From Deltaproteobacteria bacterium (lineage in GTDB: Bacteria; Desulfobacterota; GWC2-55-46; DRQE01), in the NCBI GenBank assembly GCA_015492245.1, contig WGFM01000012.1:1-64000 (forward strand): 64,000 bases of DNA, given 5' to 3'. The translations under genes were made by a program, and so were the position numbers. Shown here piece by piece: positions 27,636-35,170 of this stretch. Numbering within the stretch: position 1 is the stretch's first letter; each line of letters opens with the position of its first letter. The notes under the pieces were generated by a model. The model did not search any database. It saw nothing but the letters and a program-made list of their open reading frames with translations, and was not told where the DNA came from.

Positions 27636-27902
27636 CTACCAGATTCTCGACTCTATGTTGCCGCTTTTCTTGATTAGGATGTCCACCAATGCACGGTTGT
27701 AGAAGTTGGTTCGGGCTGCAAGCTCGGGATCAACTCTACTATTGTAGAGTCTTTCTCCTTCTCTTATCTCTTCTTCGAGGAGGTCGAACACATTGTCGTT
27801 TCTTATGCCCTCTTCTATCTTCTCCTTATTGTAGAGCACAATATCGTATACTATGGTTCTTGCAAGCCTTGCAGCCGCCTCTGGTGTGGTTATGGGTTTC
27901 AT
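27636..27902 (-). CDS. conserved small protein of unknown function
   Basis: 88 residues, mostly alpha-helical and acidic, with no cysteines and no membrane segment. Recognisable stretches are ARTIVYDIVLYNKEKIEEGI and NFYNRALVDILIKKSGNIES. I have an impression of similar proteins in Geobacter-like and Nitrospirota genomes, but I cannot name a family. Its start codon overlaps the gntR stop (4 nt), so it is co-transcribed with the regulator and probably read into rluD 28 nt later. It is not RpoZ, which was considered for its size. Confidence 0.7.
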   Translation of the reverse strand: MKPITTPEAAARLARTIVYDIVLYNKEKIEEGIRNDNVFDLLEEEIREGERLYNSRVDPELAARTNFYNRALVDILIKKSGNIESRIW

Positions 27903-28585
27903 CTTGCCTCCCCTGTCTCAAGCTCTTTTACCAGTATTTCCGCGCTCATCTCGGCATTCTCTCTTACCAGTTGCTCCACCATGTCCGCATTACGCTCTTC
28001 GAATGCCCTTATGATTTCAGCATGCTGTTTGAGAGAGTTCTGCATCCTTCCGTGCACAGAAAGGGCTGCAATCCTCATCCTTTCGAACTGCTGGACCACC
28101 TGATGGGCGAGCTGGCAGAGTTTCTCATTGCCACACGCCCTGAGGAAGGTCTCGTGGAACTGGTTGTCGAGCCTGTAGAACCCTTTTATGTCGTTCCTGG
28201 CCACACACCTTTTCATGTGCTCATTGAGGCTCTTGAGCTTCCTTATATCCCTTTCGCTGAATTTGGCGCATGCAAGCCTTGCAGCATACCCCTCAAGAAG
28301 GCTCTTTATGGCGTAGAACTCCTTCACATCCTTCGCTGTTATGGGGCTTACGACGGCACCCTTACGGGGAATGACGGTTATGAAGCCCTCGGACTCGAGT
28401 TGACGGAAGGCCTCCCTTATGGGAGTTCTGCTTATACCAAGGCTACGGGCTATCTCTGGCTCCGGAACCCTTTCGCCCGGCTTGAGCCTGCCACTTGTTA
28501 TGGAGTCCTTTATGAACTCCACTATCCTCTCCCTGAGCGTGAGAGGCTTTTCAAGGGAAGAATCGAGGAGTTTAATCTTTTCCAT
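27899..28585 (-). CDS. GntR-family (FCD/FadR-type) transcriptional regulator
   Basis: 228 residues. The winged HTH spans about residues 10-75 (PEPEIARSLGISRTPIREAF is the recognition region), followed by an FCD ligand-binding domain (LDNQFHETFLRACGNEKL) that usually binds an organic acid through a metal held by Asp and His. ATG 28585 is the start: it lies 7 nt after a -10 box and has no ribosome site, predicting a leaderless mRNA. An operator-like GTATAC palindrome lies inside its own promoter spacer. It is divergent from hemE-hemH-PPO and could control either side. Confidence 0.88.
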   Translation of the reverse strand: MEKIKLLDSSLEKPLTLRERIVEFIKDSITSGRLKPGERVPEPEIARSLGISRTPIREAFRQLESEGFITVIPRKGAVVSPITAKDVKEFYAIKSLLEGYAARLACAKFSERDIRKLKSLNEHMKRCVARNDIKGFYRLDNQFHETFLRACGNEKLCQLAHQVVQQFERMRIAALSVHGRMQNSLKQHAEIIRAFEERNADMVEQLVRENAEMSAEILVKELETGEAR

Positions 28586-28592
28586 AGTCTTA

Positions 28593-28621
28593 AATATACT
28601 GTATACAATAGAAAAAATCAA
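28593..28621 (-). promoter_or_regulatory. gntR promoter with internal operator-like palindrome
   Basis: On the minus strand TTGATT (28621-28616), 17-bp spacer, TATATT (28598-28593), then 7 nt to the ATG. The spacer holds the near-palindrome ATTGTATACAGT centred on GTATAC (28601-28606), the kind of site FCD-type GntR proteins bind. Autorepression is inferred. Confidence 0.65.
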
Positions 28622-28649
28622 GTAATTGATGCGTTCTGCAACAGTATCC

Positions 28650-28678
28650 TTGCAAACAGAGGGTGTAAGTTCTATAAT
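28650..28678 (+). promoter_or_regulatory. promoter of the hemE operon
   Basis: TTGCAA at 28650-28655 and a perfect TATAAT at 28673-28678, 17-bp spacer. The predicted start is about 45 nt before hemE, and its ribosome site AAAGGAGGA follows at 28712-28720. Confidence 0.75.
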
Positions 28679-28729
28679 AGAACCTTTATCTCTGGCATAC
28701 AGACTTTTTAAAAAGGAGGAGCTTTGAAG

Positions 28730-29761
28730 GTGAACGATACATTCCTGAGGGCCTGCAGACGAGAGCCCGTAGACTACACCCCTGTGTGGCTCATGCGTCA
28801 GGCAGGCAGATACATGGAAGAATACATGGAGATAAGGAGGCGTTATTCCTTCCTCGAGATGTGCAGAACCCCTGAGATAGCCTGCAAGGTTACACTGCAA
28901 CCTGTCGAGAGGTTCGAGCTCGATGCTGCCATAATATTTGCCGATATACTTCTACCCCTTGAGGGCATGGGCATAAGGCTCGAGTTTGCAAAGAACGAGG
29001 GGCCTGTAATCCTGAACCCTGTAAGGGAAGAGAAGGATGTGAACTCTCTTCGCATAATAGAGCCCAGGGAGGATGTTCCATATCTGCTTGAGGCCATAAG
29101 GCTCGTCAAGAAGGAGCTTTCGGGCAGGATTCCCCTCATAGGGTTTTCTGCTGCCCCCTTTACACTTGCAAGTTACATAATAGAGGGTGGGGGGTCGAAG
29201 AACTATCTCCATGCAAAGAGGCTCATGTACACAGAATCTGGCCTCTGGTGCAGGCTCATGGAGAGTATAACCTCGACCCTTACAACCTATGTGAATGCCC
29301 AGATAGACGCAGGTGCGGATGCCATACAGATATTCGACAGCTGGGCAGGGGCATTGAGCCCCCAGGACTATGCAAGCTATGTTCAGCCCCACACCACAAG
29401 GCTCATAGAGAACATAAGCGGCAGGGTGCCTGTCATAAACTTTTCCACCGGCACTTCTGCCTACATAGAGACCATAAGCCAGTGCGGGGGAGATGTGGTT
29501 GGTGTGGACTGGCGGATAAGACTCGATGTGGCATGGGAGAGGATAGACCACCACAGGGCCATCCAGGGCAATCTTGACCCCACAGTGCTCTTTGCAACCC
29601 CTGAGGAAATCAAAAGACAGGTTGAGACCATCCTCCATATGGCAGGTGGTAGAGCCGGCCACATATTCAACCTCGGGCACGGCATAATCGTTGGAACCCC
29701 GGTGGATAATGTTAGAGCCCTTGTGGACTATGTCCATGAGCTGAGCTCACAGAGGAGATGA
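28730..29761 (+). CDS. hemE: uroporphyrinogen decarboxylase
   Basis: 343 residues. The signature PVWLMRQAGRYMEEY lies near residue 20, with IIFADILLPLEGMG and GHGIIVGTPVDNV further on. It converts uroporphyrinogen III to coproporphyrinogen III. GTG 28730 is chosen because AGGAGG ends 9 nt upstream; an in-frame TTG at 28724 is only 3 nt from it. It is the first gene of hemE-hemH-PPO with overlapping junctions, so heme formation from uroporphyrinogen is mostly encoded here (the coproporphyrinogen oxidase is elsewhere). Confidence 0.95.
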   Translation: MNDTFLRACRREPVDYTPVWLMRQAGRYMEEYMEIRRRYSFLEMCRTPEIACKVTLQPVERFELDAAIIFADILLPLEGMGIRLEFAKNEGPVILNPVREEKDVNSLRIIEPREDVPYLLEAIRLVKKELSGRIPLIGFSAAPFTLASYIIEGGGSKNYLHAKRLMYTESGLWCRLMESITSTLTTYVNAQIDAGADAIQIFDSWAGALSPQDYASYVQPHTTRLIENISGRVPVINFSTGTSAYIETISQCGGDVVGVDWRIRLDVAWERIDHHRAIQGNLDPTVLFATPEEIKRQVETILHMAGGRAGHIFNLGHGIIVGTPVDNVRALVDYVHELSSQRR

Positions 29762-30675
29762 TGGGCAATAAGGCGGTCCTTATACTCGCCTTCGGTGGGC
29801 CCCGCTCCCTCGATGAGGTCGAGCCCTTCATAAAAAAGGTCTTCAGGGGAAGAGAGGTGCCAGAGGCCCTGATAGAAGGGGCAAGAAAGAGGTATGCCGC
29901 AATAGGCGGTGGCTCCCCACTTGGTGCCATAACGGCGAAGCAGGCAGAGCTCATGGAAGAGGGGCTGAAGAAGAGGGGTGAGGATGTAAGGGTATACACC
30001 GCGATGCTCAACTGGTACCCCTCCATAGAGGAGACCATCGAGAGGATTGCCCGGAGCGGTATAGAGAGAGTATACGCCCTGGTCATGTCCTCCCATACCT
30101 CGCCAGTTGCAACGGGTGGATACAGGATGGCCGTGGAGGAGGCCATAAGAAGGCTCGATACAGCCATGGATGTAGTATTCGTTGAGTGCTGGCACACACA
30201 CCCGCTCTACATAGAGGCAATGAAGGAGAAGATAGAAGACGCCCTCGATGGCGTATCGGAGGATGAAAAGACCCTTCTTGTATTCACGGCCCACAGCCTT
30301 CCGGAAGAGGTTGCAAAGGGAGACCCCTATGTGAGAAGACTCAGGGAGACTGTGGAGGCACTTTCTTCGAGGATGAGGCTGCCTCCTGCAAGGCTTGCGT
30401 TCCAGAGCAGGGGGCAACGGGGCAGATGGCTTGGCCCCCAGGCAGAAGAGGTCATAGAGGAGGCGGCAGGGGAGGGGATAGAGCGGGTGTGTCTTGTGCC
30501 CCTGGGGTTTGTGGCAGACCATCTGGAGACCCTGTACGATATAGATATAGCACTGAAAGGGCTTGCAGAGTCCCTGGGGATGAGGTTCGTGAGGGCGGCC
30601 TCGCTCAATACATCCGATAGGTTCATCGAGGCGGTTGTGGATGTAATATGGAGAAAGATAAGAATATCCTCATAG
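29758..30675 (+). CDS. hemH: ferrochelatase (protoporphyrin or coproporphyrin)
   Basis: 305 residues. TAHSLPEEVAKGDPY near residue 177 has the catalytic His, and AFQSRGQRGRWLGPQ is the conserved family block; SSHTSPVATGGYR matches the SxTS region. It inserts Fe2+ into a porphyrin. Its start overlaps the hemE stop (ATGATG at 29758). Pairing with a HemY/HemG-type oxidase leaves open whether the protoporphyrin or the coproporphyrin-dependent route is used. Confidence 0.93.
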   Translation: MMGNKAVLILAFGGPRSLDEVEPFIKKVFRGREVPEALIEGARKRYAAIGGGSPLGAITAKQAELMEEGLKKRGEDVRVYTAMLNWYPSIEETIERIARSGIERVYALVMSSHTSPVATGGYRMAVEEAIRRLDTAMDVVFVECWHTHPLYIEAMKEKIEDALDGVSEDEKTLLVFTAHSLPEEVAKGDPYVRRLRETVEALSSRMRLPPARLAFQSRGQRGRWLGPQAEEVIEEAAGEGIERVCLVPLGFVADHLETLYDIDIALKGLAESLGMRFVRAASLNTSDRFIEAVVDVIWRKIRISS

Positions 30676-32078
30676 TAGGCGGTGGCATAGCAGGGCTTTC
30701 CACGGCATATTATCTTAAAAAGGGGCTCGATGAAAGGGCTAAGGGGTCCTGCACCATAACACTGGTTGAGAAGGGCTCAAGGCTTGGTGGCAATATTGTA
30801 ACCGAAAGGCTCGATGGTTTCCTCGTAGAGGGTGGGCCAGACTGTTTCCTCAGCGAGAAGCCCTGGGCACTGGCACTCTGTAGAGAGCTCGGCCTTTCAG
30901 AGGAACTACTGCCCACGAAGAAGCCATCTGGCACCACCTATGTGTTTTCAGAAGGTAGCCTCCATCCCCTGCCCGAGGGCATAATCCTCATGGTTCCAAC
31001 CAGAATACTTCCACTTCTGAGTGATACACTCATCTCCTGGAGGGGCAAGCTCCGTATGGCCATGGAGCCCTTCATTCCAAGAAGAAGAGGGGCAGGCGAT
31101 GAAAGCCTTGCAGACTTTGTGAGAAGAAGGCTTGGCGAGGAAGTGCTCCAGAAGATAGCACAGCCCCTTGTTGCAGGCATACACGCAGGAGACCCTGAAA
31201 CGATGAGTGTGAGGGCAAGTTTTCCCAAGTTCGTCGAGATGGAGGAACAATACGGTAGCCTGGTGCGGGGTATGCTCTACAGGATGAGGGCCTTGAGGGG
31301 TATGGCAAAAAAGGGTGGTGAAGAGCGGCTTACGATGTTCTTAAGCCTCAAGAGCGGTATGCAGCTACTTGTGGATACCCTTGCAGAAAGGATAAAGGAT
31401 GGGGTTACAATCCTCAAGGACAGGGGTATGAAGAGGATAGAGAGACCGGGCAACCATTATATGGCCGAGACAGACAGGGAAGAGACAATCAGGGCAGATG
31501 CCCTCGTGGTGGCAACACCGGCCTATGTTGCGGCCTCACTCGTTGAGGCACTCGATAGAGAGCTTTCCAGCCTTCTGCTTACCATACCCTATGTCTCCAC
31601 AGCCACAGTATCCCTGGGTTATGAGAGGGAAGGGCTATCCCATCCAATGGATGGGTTTGGCTTTGTGGTGCCAGAGGTGGAGGGAAGGGCAATCATGGCG
31701 GCCACATGGACATCCTCGAAGTGGGAGGCAAGGGCCCCCGAGGGCAGGGCCCTTATAAGGTGCTTCGTCGGTGGGGCAAAGAGGGGAGAACTGGTATCGA
31801 TGGATGATGGCCAGCTTGCAGGGCTTGTCAAAAAGGACCTCAGGGATATTATGGGTATCCAGACCCCACCCCTCTTTGTCAGGATATACCGCTGGCACAG
31901 GGCGATGCCACAGTATACCATAGGCCATATGGAACGGGTGAAGGGTATAGAAGAGCTGTGTGAAAGACACAGTGGACTCTTCCTTACAGGCAGTGCCTAC
32001 CACGGGATAGGTATAAGCGATACGGTAAGAGAGGCAGAGACCACGGCAGAGAGGGTTGTTACAACCCTTTTTGGATAA
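30648..32078 (+). CDS. hemY: FAD-dependent protoporphyrinogen/coproporphyrinogen oxidase (HemY type)
   Basis: 476 residues. It opens with the FAD-binding ILIVGGGIAGLSTAYYLKKG, has EGGPDCFLSEKPWALAL near residue 63 and the C-terminal GSAYHGIGISDTVREAE typical of PPO. It oxidises protoporphyrinogen IX (or coproporphyrinogen III) with oxygen as acceptor in the classical enzyme, fitting a cell that meets oxygen. It overlaps hemH by 28 nt. The next gene is convergent, 22 nt away. It is also annotated hemG in some genomes. Confidence 0.92.
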   Translation: MEKDKNILIVGGGIAGLSTAYYLKKGLDERAKGSCTITLVEKGSRLGGNIVTERLDGFLVEGGPDCFLSEKPWALALCRELGLSEELLPTKKPSGTTYVFSEGSLHPLPEGIILMVPTRILPLLSDTLISWRGKLRMAMEPFIPRRRGAGDESLADFVRRRLGEEVLQKIAQPLVAGIHAGDPETMSVRASFPKFVEMEEQYGSLVRGMLYRMRALRGMAKKGGEERLTMFLSLKSGMQLLVDTLAERIKDGVTILKDRGMKRIERPGNHYMAETDREETIRADALVVATPAYVAASLVEALDRELSSLLLTIPYVSTATVSLGYEREGLSHPMDGFGFVVPEVEGRAIMAATWTSSKWEARAPEGRALIRCFVGGAKRGELVSMDDGQLAGLVKKDLRDIMGIQTPPLFVRIYRWHRAMPQYTIGHMERVKGIEELCERHSGLFLTGSAYHGIGISDTVREAETTAERVVTTLFG

Positions 32079-32100
32079 AGAAGAGTCTATGGGAACAGGG

Positions 32101-33564
32101 TTATATGAACGGGCCCTTCCTGTGGCACTCTATGCATATGTCCCGCTCGAAGTCCATCCTGGCAAAGAAAGGTTTGTTGCTGCCATGTGGATAATGGCAT
32201 GTAACACAGGTTATTATGCCCCCCTCGAGGGTTGGTAGATTCCTGGGTACCACGGTGCTGGGAGTGCTGGCACTTATCCCCACGGGATGAGAGACACTCT
32301 GGTTATGACACTCCACGCATACATCTATCTGGGTTGTCTTTGGCGGCAGGAACCCATCACCGTGCGTCTTGTCATCAGCGCTCGCCTTCAGTGTTACTGT
32401 TATTCTTGCTGGTCTGTCGGTCCTTACAAGCAGGAAGGGAATCCCGTTTATGCTTGTAACCTCTGCCTTCTCTATGGAAGGAAAACCCCGTGTTATGGAT
32501 GATGTCCCCTGTGGAGAATAGCGTGGCTCTCTTGTGTCGAGCAAGAGGTCTGAAGACCTTATCATGTTGCCAAACACATCTTTCAGTATTATACGATAAT
32601 GGTAGCGCCTGCCCTGTTTGAGACCCCTTAGAGTAACCCGGTGCTCCCTGGAGTAGGCGTACTCCCAGGGGGTTACATTTATGTAATCTCTGGTCTCACC
32701 GTATTCCACCGCAGCCCTGGTGAACTCGTTGGTCAGCCAGCTTATGGTTGCCGTTGAGAATATACCGTGTCTTACCTCTTCCACTTTTATGTTCTGTATC
32801 GAGAGTGTTGAAGGGGACTCGGTCTCAAGTGGTGTTATCCCTTCAGGCTCGAGGGTTAGTTTCACAGGGGCAGACCTGCGAGAGGTTTTGTCCCATGCAA
32901 TCACCTTTATGGTGTATCTCTTGTTCCTCTCGGCAATATCACCAAGTGGTACGAGTGCCTCGGTCGTGTATTCTTTCGAGATGGCCTGCTCCAGGAGCCT
33001 GGAGTCCCAGTTCTTCTGCTCTATTATATGACATGTTGCACACTTCTCATCTGTTACAACACTGTGTCTGTATTTTACGGTTATGGCATTACGGTGTACA
33101 TCCTGATGGCAGGAGACACAGGTGCCGGGTTCTGTGGCCGTGCCAGGGGCTGGTGGCAAGAAGAGAAGGGTGGCGATTATCAGTAAAAGGGTGTAAAGCA
33201 GGGGGAAGGCCCTGATGGAGCCTCTCATGGTGTAGGGCATCTTCTCTACCATTGCTGGTATGGCCTGGTATGTGGGCGCAAGCCCGAATCCCCCCTGGCA
33301 GATAAGCTCTTCCAGGGCACAGTCCTTCGAGTATTCCACCACAATGGTCCTTCCGCAGAGGCCGGGCCATTCATGGTGTAGTCTTTCAAGAAAGGAGACA
33401 AGCCTCTTTCTTTCCGCCACAGCTACCACAGTGGTATCATAATCTGCAATATTTTCAAGGGCAGCTTCTGTATCAGCATGTTCAACCGTGTGGCCCTGTT
33501 TTGACAGTATCTCTTCCAGGTGTTCGGGGCTTGAAGAGTCATCTGTTACAATAAGTATACGCAC
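32101..33564 (-). CDS. receiver-like domain / membrane helix / Fn3 / pentaheme cytochrome fusion
   Basis: 487 residues with an unusual order. Residues 1-110 look like a degenerate response-regulator receiver (MRILIVTDDSSSPEHLEEIL; the usual phospho-acceptor Asp and Lys pattern is not clear). A membrane helix at about 118-137 ends in a signal-like site. The exported part has five CxxCH heme sites (C149, C175, C416, C453, C477), two before and three after a fibronectin-III-like region (ATISWLTNEFTRAAVEYGE, then HRVTLRGLKQGRRYHYRI). An electron-transfer role with a cytoplasmic sensory or docking part is inferred. GTG 33564 has AAGGAGGG upstream; a longer TTG/ATG frame from 33624 is less likely. 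Confidence 0.82.
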   Translation of the reverse strand: MRILIVTDDSSSPEHLEEILSKQGHTVEHADTEAALENIADYDTTVVAVAERKRLVSFLERLHHEWPGLCGRTIVVEYSKDCALEELICQGGFGLAPTYQAIPAMVEKMPYTMRGSIRAFPLLYTLLLIIATLLFLPPAPGTATEPGTCVSCHQDVHRNAITVKYRHSVVTDEKCATCHIIEQKNWDSRLLEQAISKEYTTEALVPLGDIAERNKRYTIKVIAWDKTSRRSAPVKLTLEPEGITPLETESPSTLSIQNIKVEEVRHGIFSTATISWLTNEFTRAAVEYGETRDYINVTPWEYAYSREHRVTLRGLKQGRRYHYRIILKDVFGNMIRSSDLLLDTREPRYSPQGTSSITRGFPSIEKAEVTSINGIPFLLVRTDRPARITVTLKASADDKTHGDGFLPPKTTQIDVCVECHNQSVSHPVGISASTPSTVVPRNLPTLEGGIITCVTCHYPHGSNKPFFARMDFERDICIECHRKGPFI

Positions 33565-33645
33565 TGCACCCTCCTTTCTGGTATAGGTTTCTCCATATTC
33601 GGTTTTACGGCAAGATGACAGCATACACAGATGAATTTTAGGACC

Positions 33646-34179
33646 TCAGTCTCCAAGGTCTTCGAGGGTCTTTCTATATACATCAAGGTCTTTATCTGTA
33701 AACAGGACGAACCTCACAAGCTCGAACCAGTCTTCTTCTTTTATGAAGTCCATTACGGTCTCGAGGGCTATGCGGGATGCCTCTTCTATGGGGTATCCAT
33801 AGGCACCTGTGCTCAGGGATGGAAAGGCTATGGATTTGCACTCCTTCTCTTTTGCCACCTCAAGGCTGCGCCTGTAGGCACTCCTGAGAAGCTCTGGTTC
33901 ACCACTGTTGCCACCCCTGTAGACAGGCCCCACAGCATGGATTACATGTTTTGCCCCGAGCCTTCCCCCACCTGTTGCAACGGCATTGCCTGTGGGGCAT
34001 CCACCAATCTTTCGGCACTCTTCCATTATCGATGGTCCCCCTCGTCTGTGGATGGCACCATCCACCCCGCCACCACCTGCAAGTCTCGAGTTGGCGGCAT
34101 TGACGATGGCATCCACACTTTCCTCTGTTATGTCTCCCCTGGTAAGGGAGAGGGTTGTCTTCCCTATCTTCATTTCCAT
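33646..34179 (-). CDS. macrodomain protein (O-acetyl-ADP-ribose deacetylase type)
   Basis: 177 residues. GDITEESVDAIVNAANSRLA, GGGGVDGAIHRRGG and the loop FPSLSTGAYGYPIEEA are the ADP-ribose-binding signatures of the MacroD/YmdB class, and the substrate-binding Asn/Asp pattern is intact. It removes ADP-ribose or acetyl groups from ADP-ribosylated products. It is preceded by a promoter whose -10 box is 7 nt from the ATG, with no ribosome site, so a leaderless mRNA is predicted. No ADP-ribosyltransferase partner is adjacent. Confidence 0.92.
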   Translation of the reverse strand: MEMKIGKTTLSLTRGDITEESVDAIVNAANSRLAGGGGVDGAIHRRGGPSIMEECRKIGGCPTGNAVATGGGRLGAKHVIHAVGPVYRGGNSGEPELLRSAYRRSLEVAKEKECKSIAFPSLSTGAYGYPIEEASRIALETVMDFIKEEDWFELVRFVLFTDKDLDVYRKTLEDLGD

Positions 34180-34186
34180 GATATAT

Positions 34187-34214
34187 ATTTTAGCCCAATA
34201 ATCTGATTAGACAA
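34187..34214 (-). promoter_or_regulatory. promoter of the macrodomain gene (predicted leaderless)
   Basis: Minus strand TTGTCT (34214-34209), 16-bp spacer, TAAAAT (34192-34187), then 7 nt (ATATATC) to the ATG. Confidence 0.55.
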
Positions 34215-34264
34215 CCCTTACTCAATATCGGCGGTGATGGTGTCGAGCTTTAGTAAAACTCTGC

Positions 34265-34294
34265 TTGACACAACTGATTGTTCTGCAATACTCT
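34265..34294 (+). promoter_or_regulatory. candidate promoter of the small holin-like gene
   Basis: TTGACA at 34265-34270 and TACTCT at 34289-34294, 18-bp spacer, about 38 bp before the ATG at 34332. Confidence 0.5.
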
Positions 34295-34331
34295 AAAAAA
34301 GAGGGCTATTTGCATAAAGGGGGGATGGGTG

Positions 34332-34586
34332 ATGGTGCATAGACTGAATGTGAGGGCGCTGGCACTCTCCATAGGGCTATGCTGGGGTGGTGCCATGTTG
34401 TTTGTAGGGTGGACAGCCACAGCCGGATGGGGAGTTGAGTTTGTAAGGGTGATGGGTTCTGTATACATAGGGTTCACCCCTTCCTTCACAGGTGCCCTTG
34501 TGGGGGGTATGTGGGGATTCGTGGATGGCATGCTGGCAGGCCTCATCGTGGCGGTGCTGTATAACCTGTTTGCAAGAAAGCTGTGA
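34332..34586 (+). CDS. small membrane protein of the 'bacteriophage holin' type
   Basis: 84 residues with about two to three membrane segments: LNVRALALSIGLCWGGAMLF, VYIGFTPSFTGALVGGMWGF and a last helix before NLFARKL. This matches a widespread family often annotated bacteriophage holin on chromosomes of Nitrospirota and Desulfobacterota; there is no phage context. ATG 34332 follows a G-rich ribosome site. It heads a group of membrane and K+ transport genes on the plus strand but has its own promoter. Confidence 0.75.
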   Translation: MVHRLNVRALALSIGLCWGGAMLFVGWTATAGWGVEFVRVMGSVYIGFTPSFTGALVGGMWGFVDGMLAGLIVAVLYNLFARKL

Positions 34587-34598
34587 GGTAACAACGGT

Positions 34599-34627
34599 TT
34601 GACCTCAGGGTACAGAGGGCATAATCT
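34599..34627 (+). promoter_or_regulatory. promoter of the coiled-coil protein gene / trk cluster
   Basis: TTGACC at 34599-34604 and TAATCT at 34622-34627, 17-bp spacer. The -35 box overlaps an inverted repeat TGAGGT/ACCTCA (34584-34607), a possible operator. Confidence 0.55.
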
Positions 34628-34672
34628 ATATTGTGAGGGTAAAACAAATTTTAAAAGAAGGAGGTACATATC

Positions 34673-35155
34673 ATGTCATTCTGGGACAAGGTTACAGAAG
34701 AGCTCAAAAGGGCGGCGCAGGGTGGCTGGGAGGCCGTAAGGGGTGGTGCGAAGCTTGCCGTGGAAAAGAGCGAGGAGATGGCAAAGATAGGAAAACTGCG
34801 CTACCGTATATACACAAACCACAAACAGGCCGAAAAGCTCTTTAACGAGCTCGGTGGTATGGTATACGAGACGGCAAAACCACCCTATGAAAACCCCCTT
34901 TCAAGGCCAGAGATTACCAGGCTTGTGGAAGAGATACGAAAGATAGAGGATGAGATAGCCCAGCTTGAAGAAGAGATAGAGAATATCCGCAAAGGTGGTG
35001 TGGAGGAGAAAGAGACTGAGGAGCCAGAGAAGGCAGCCCCCGAAGGGGCTGAACACGCCGTGGCACCAGAAGAGCCTCAAAAGGAGGCACCACAGGAGCC
35101 TGGAAAAGAAGAGCCCCCCAGGACAGAACCCGAAAAGAAGGATCCCCCTGCATAA
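34673..35155 (+). CDS. coiled-coil protein with Pro/Glu-rich tail, function unknown
   Basis: 160 residues, soluble. Residues 1-75 are helical (MSFWDKVTEELKRAAQGGWE), residues 80-110 form a strongly charged coiled coil (EEIRKIEDEIAQLEEEIENI), and the last 45 residues are rich in Glu, Pro, Lys and Ala, a low-complexity disordered tail. AGGAGG lies just before ATG 34673. It sits 15 nt before trkH, so it could be co-expressed with K+ uptake. I do not recognise a family with a known function. Confidence 0.75.
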   Translation: MSFWDKVTEELKRAAQGGWEAVRGGAKLAVEKSEEMAKIGKLRYRIYTNHKQAEKLFNELGGMVYETAKPPYENPLSRPEITRLVEEIRKIEDEIAQLEEEIENIRKGGVEEKETEEPEKAAPEGAEHAVAPEEPQKEAPQEPGKEEPPRTEPEKKDPPA

Positions 35156-35170
35156 CCACCTCTGCAAGGA

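Noticed and set aside
27636-27902. RNA polymerase omega subunit
   Set aside because: Size fits, but the conserved omega N-terminal motif is missing.
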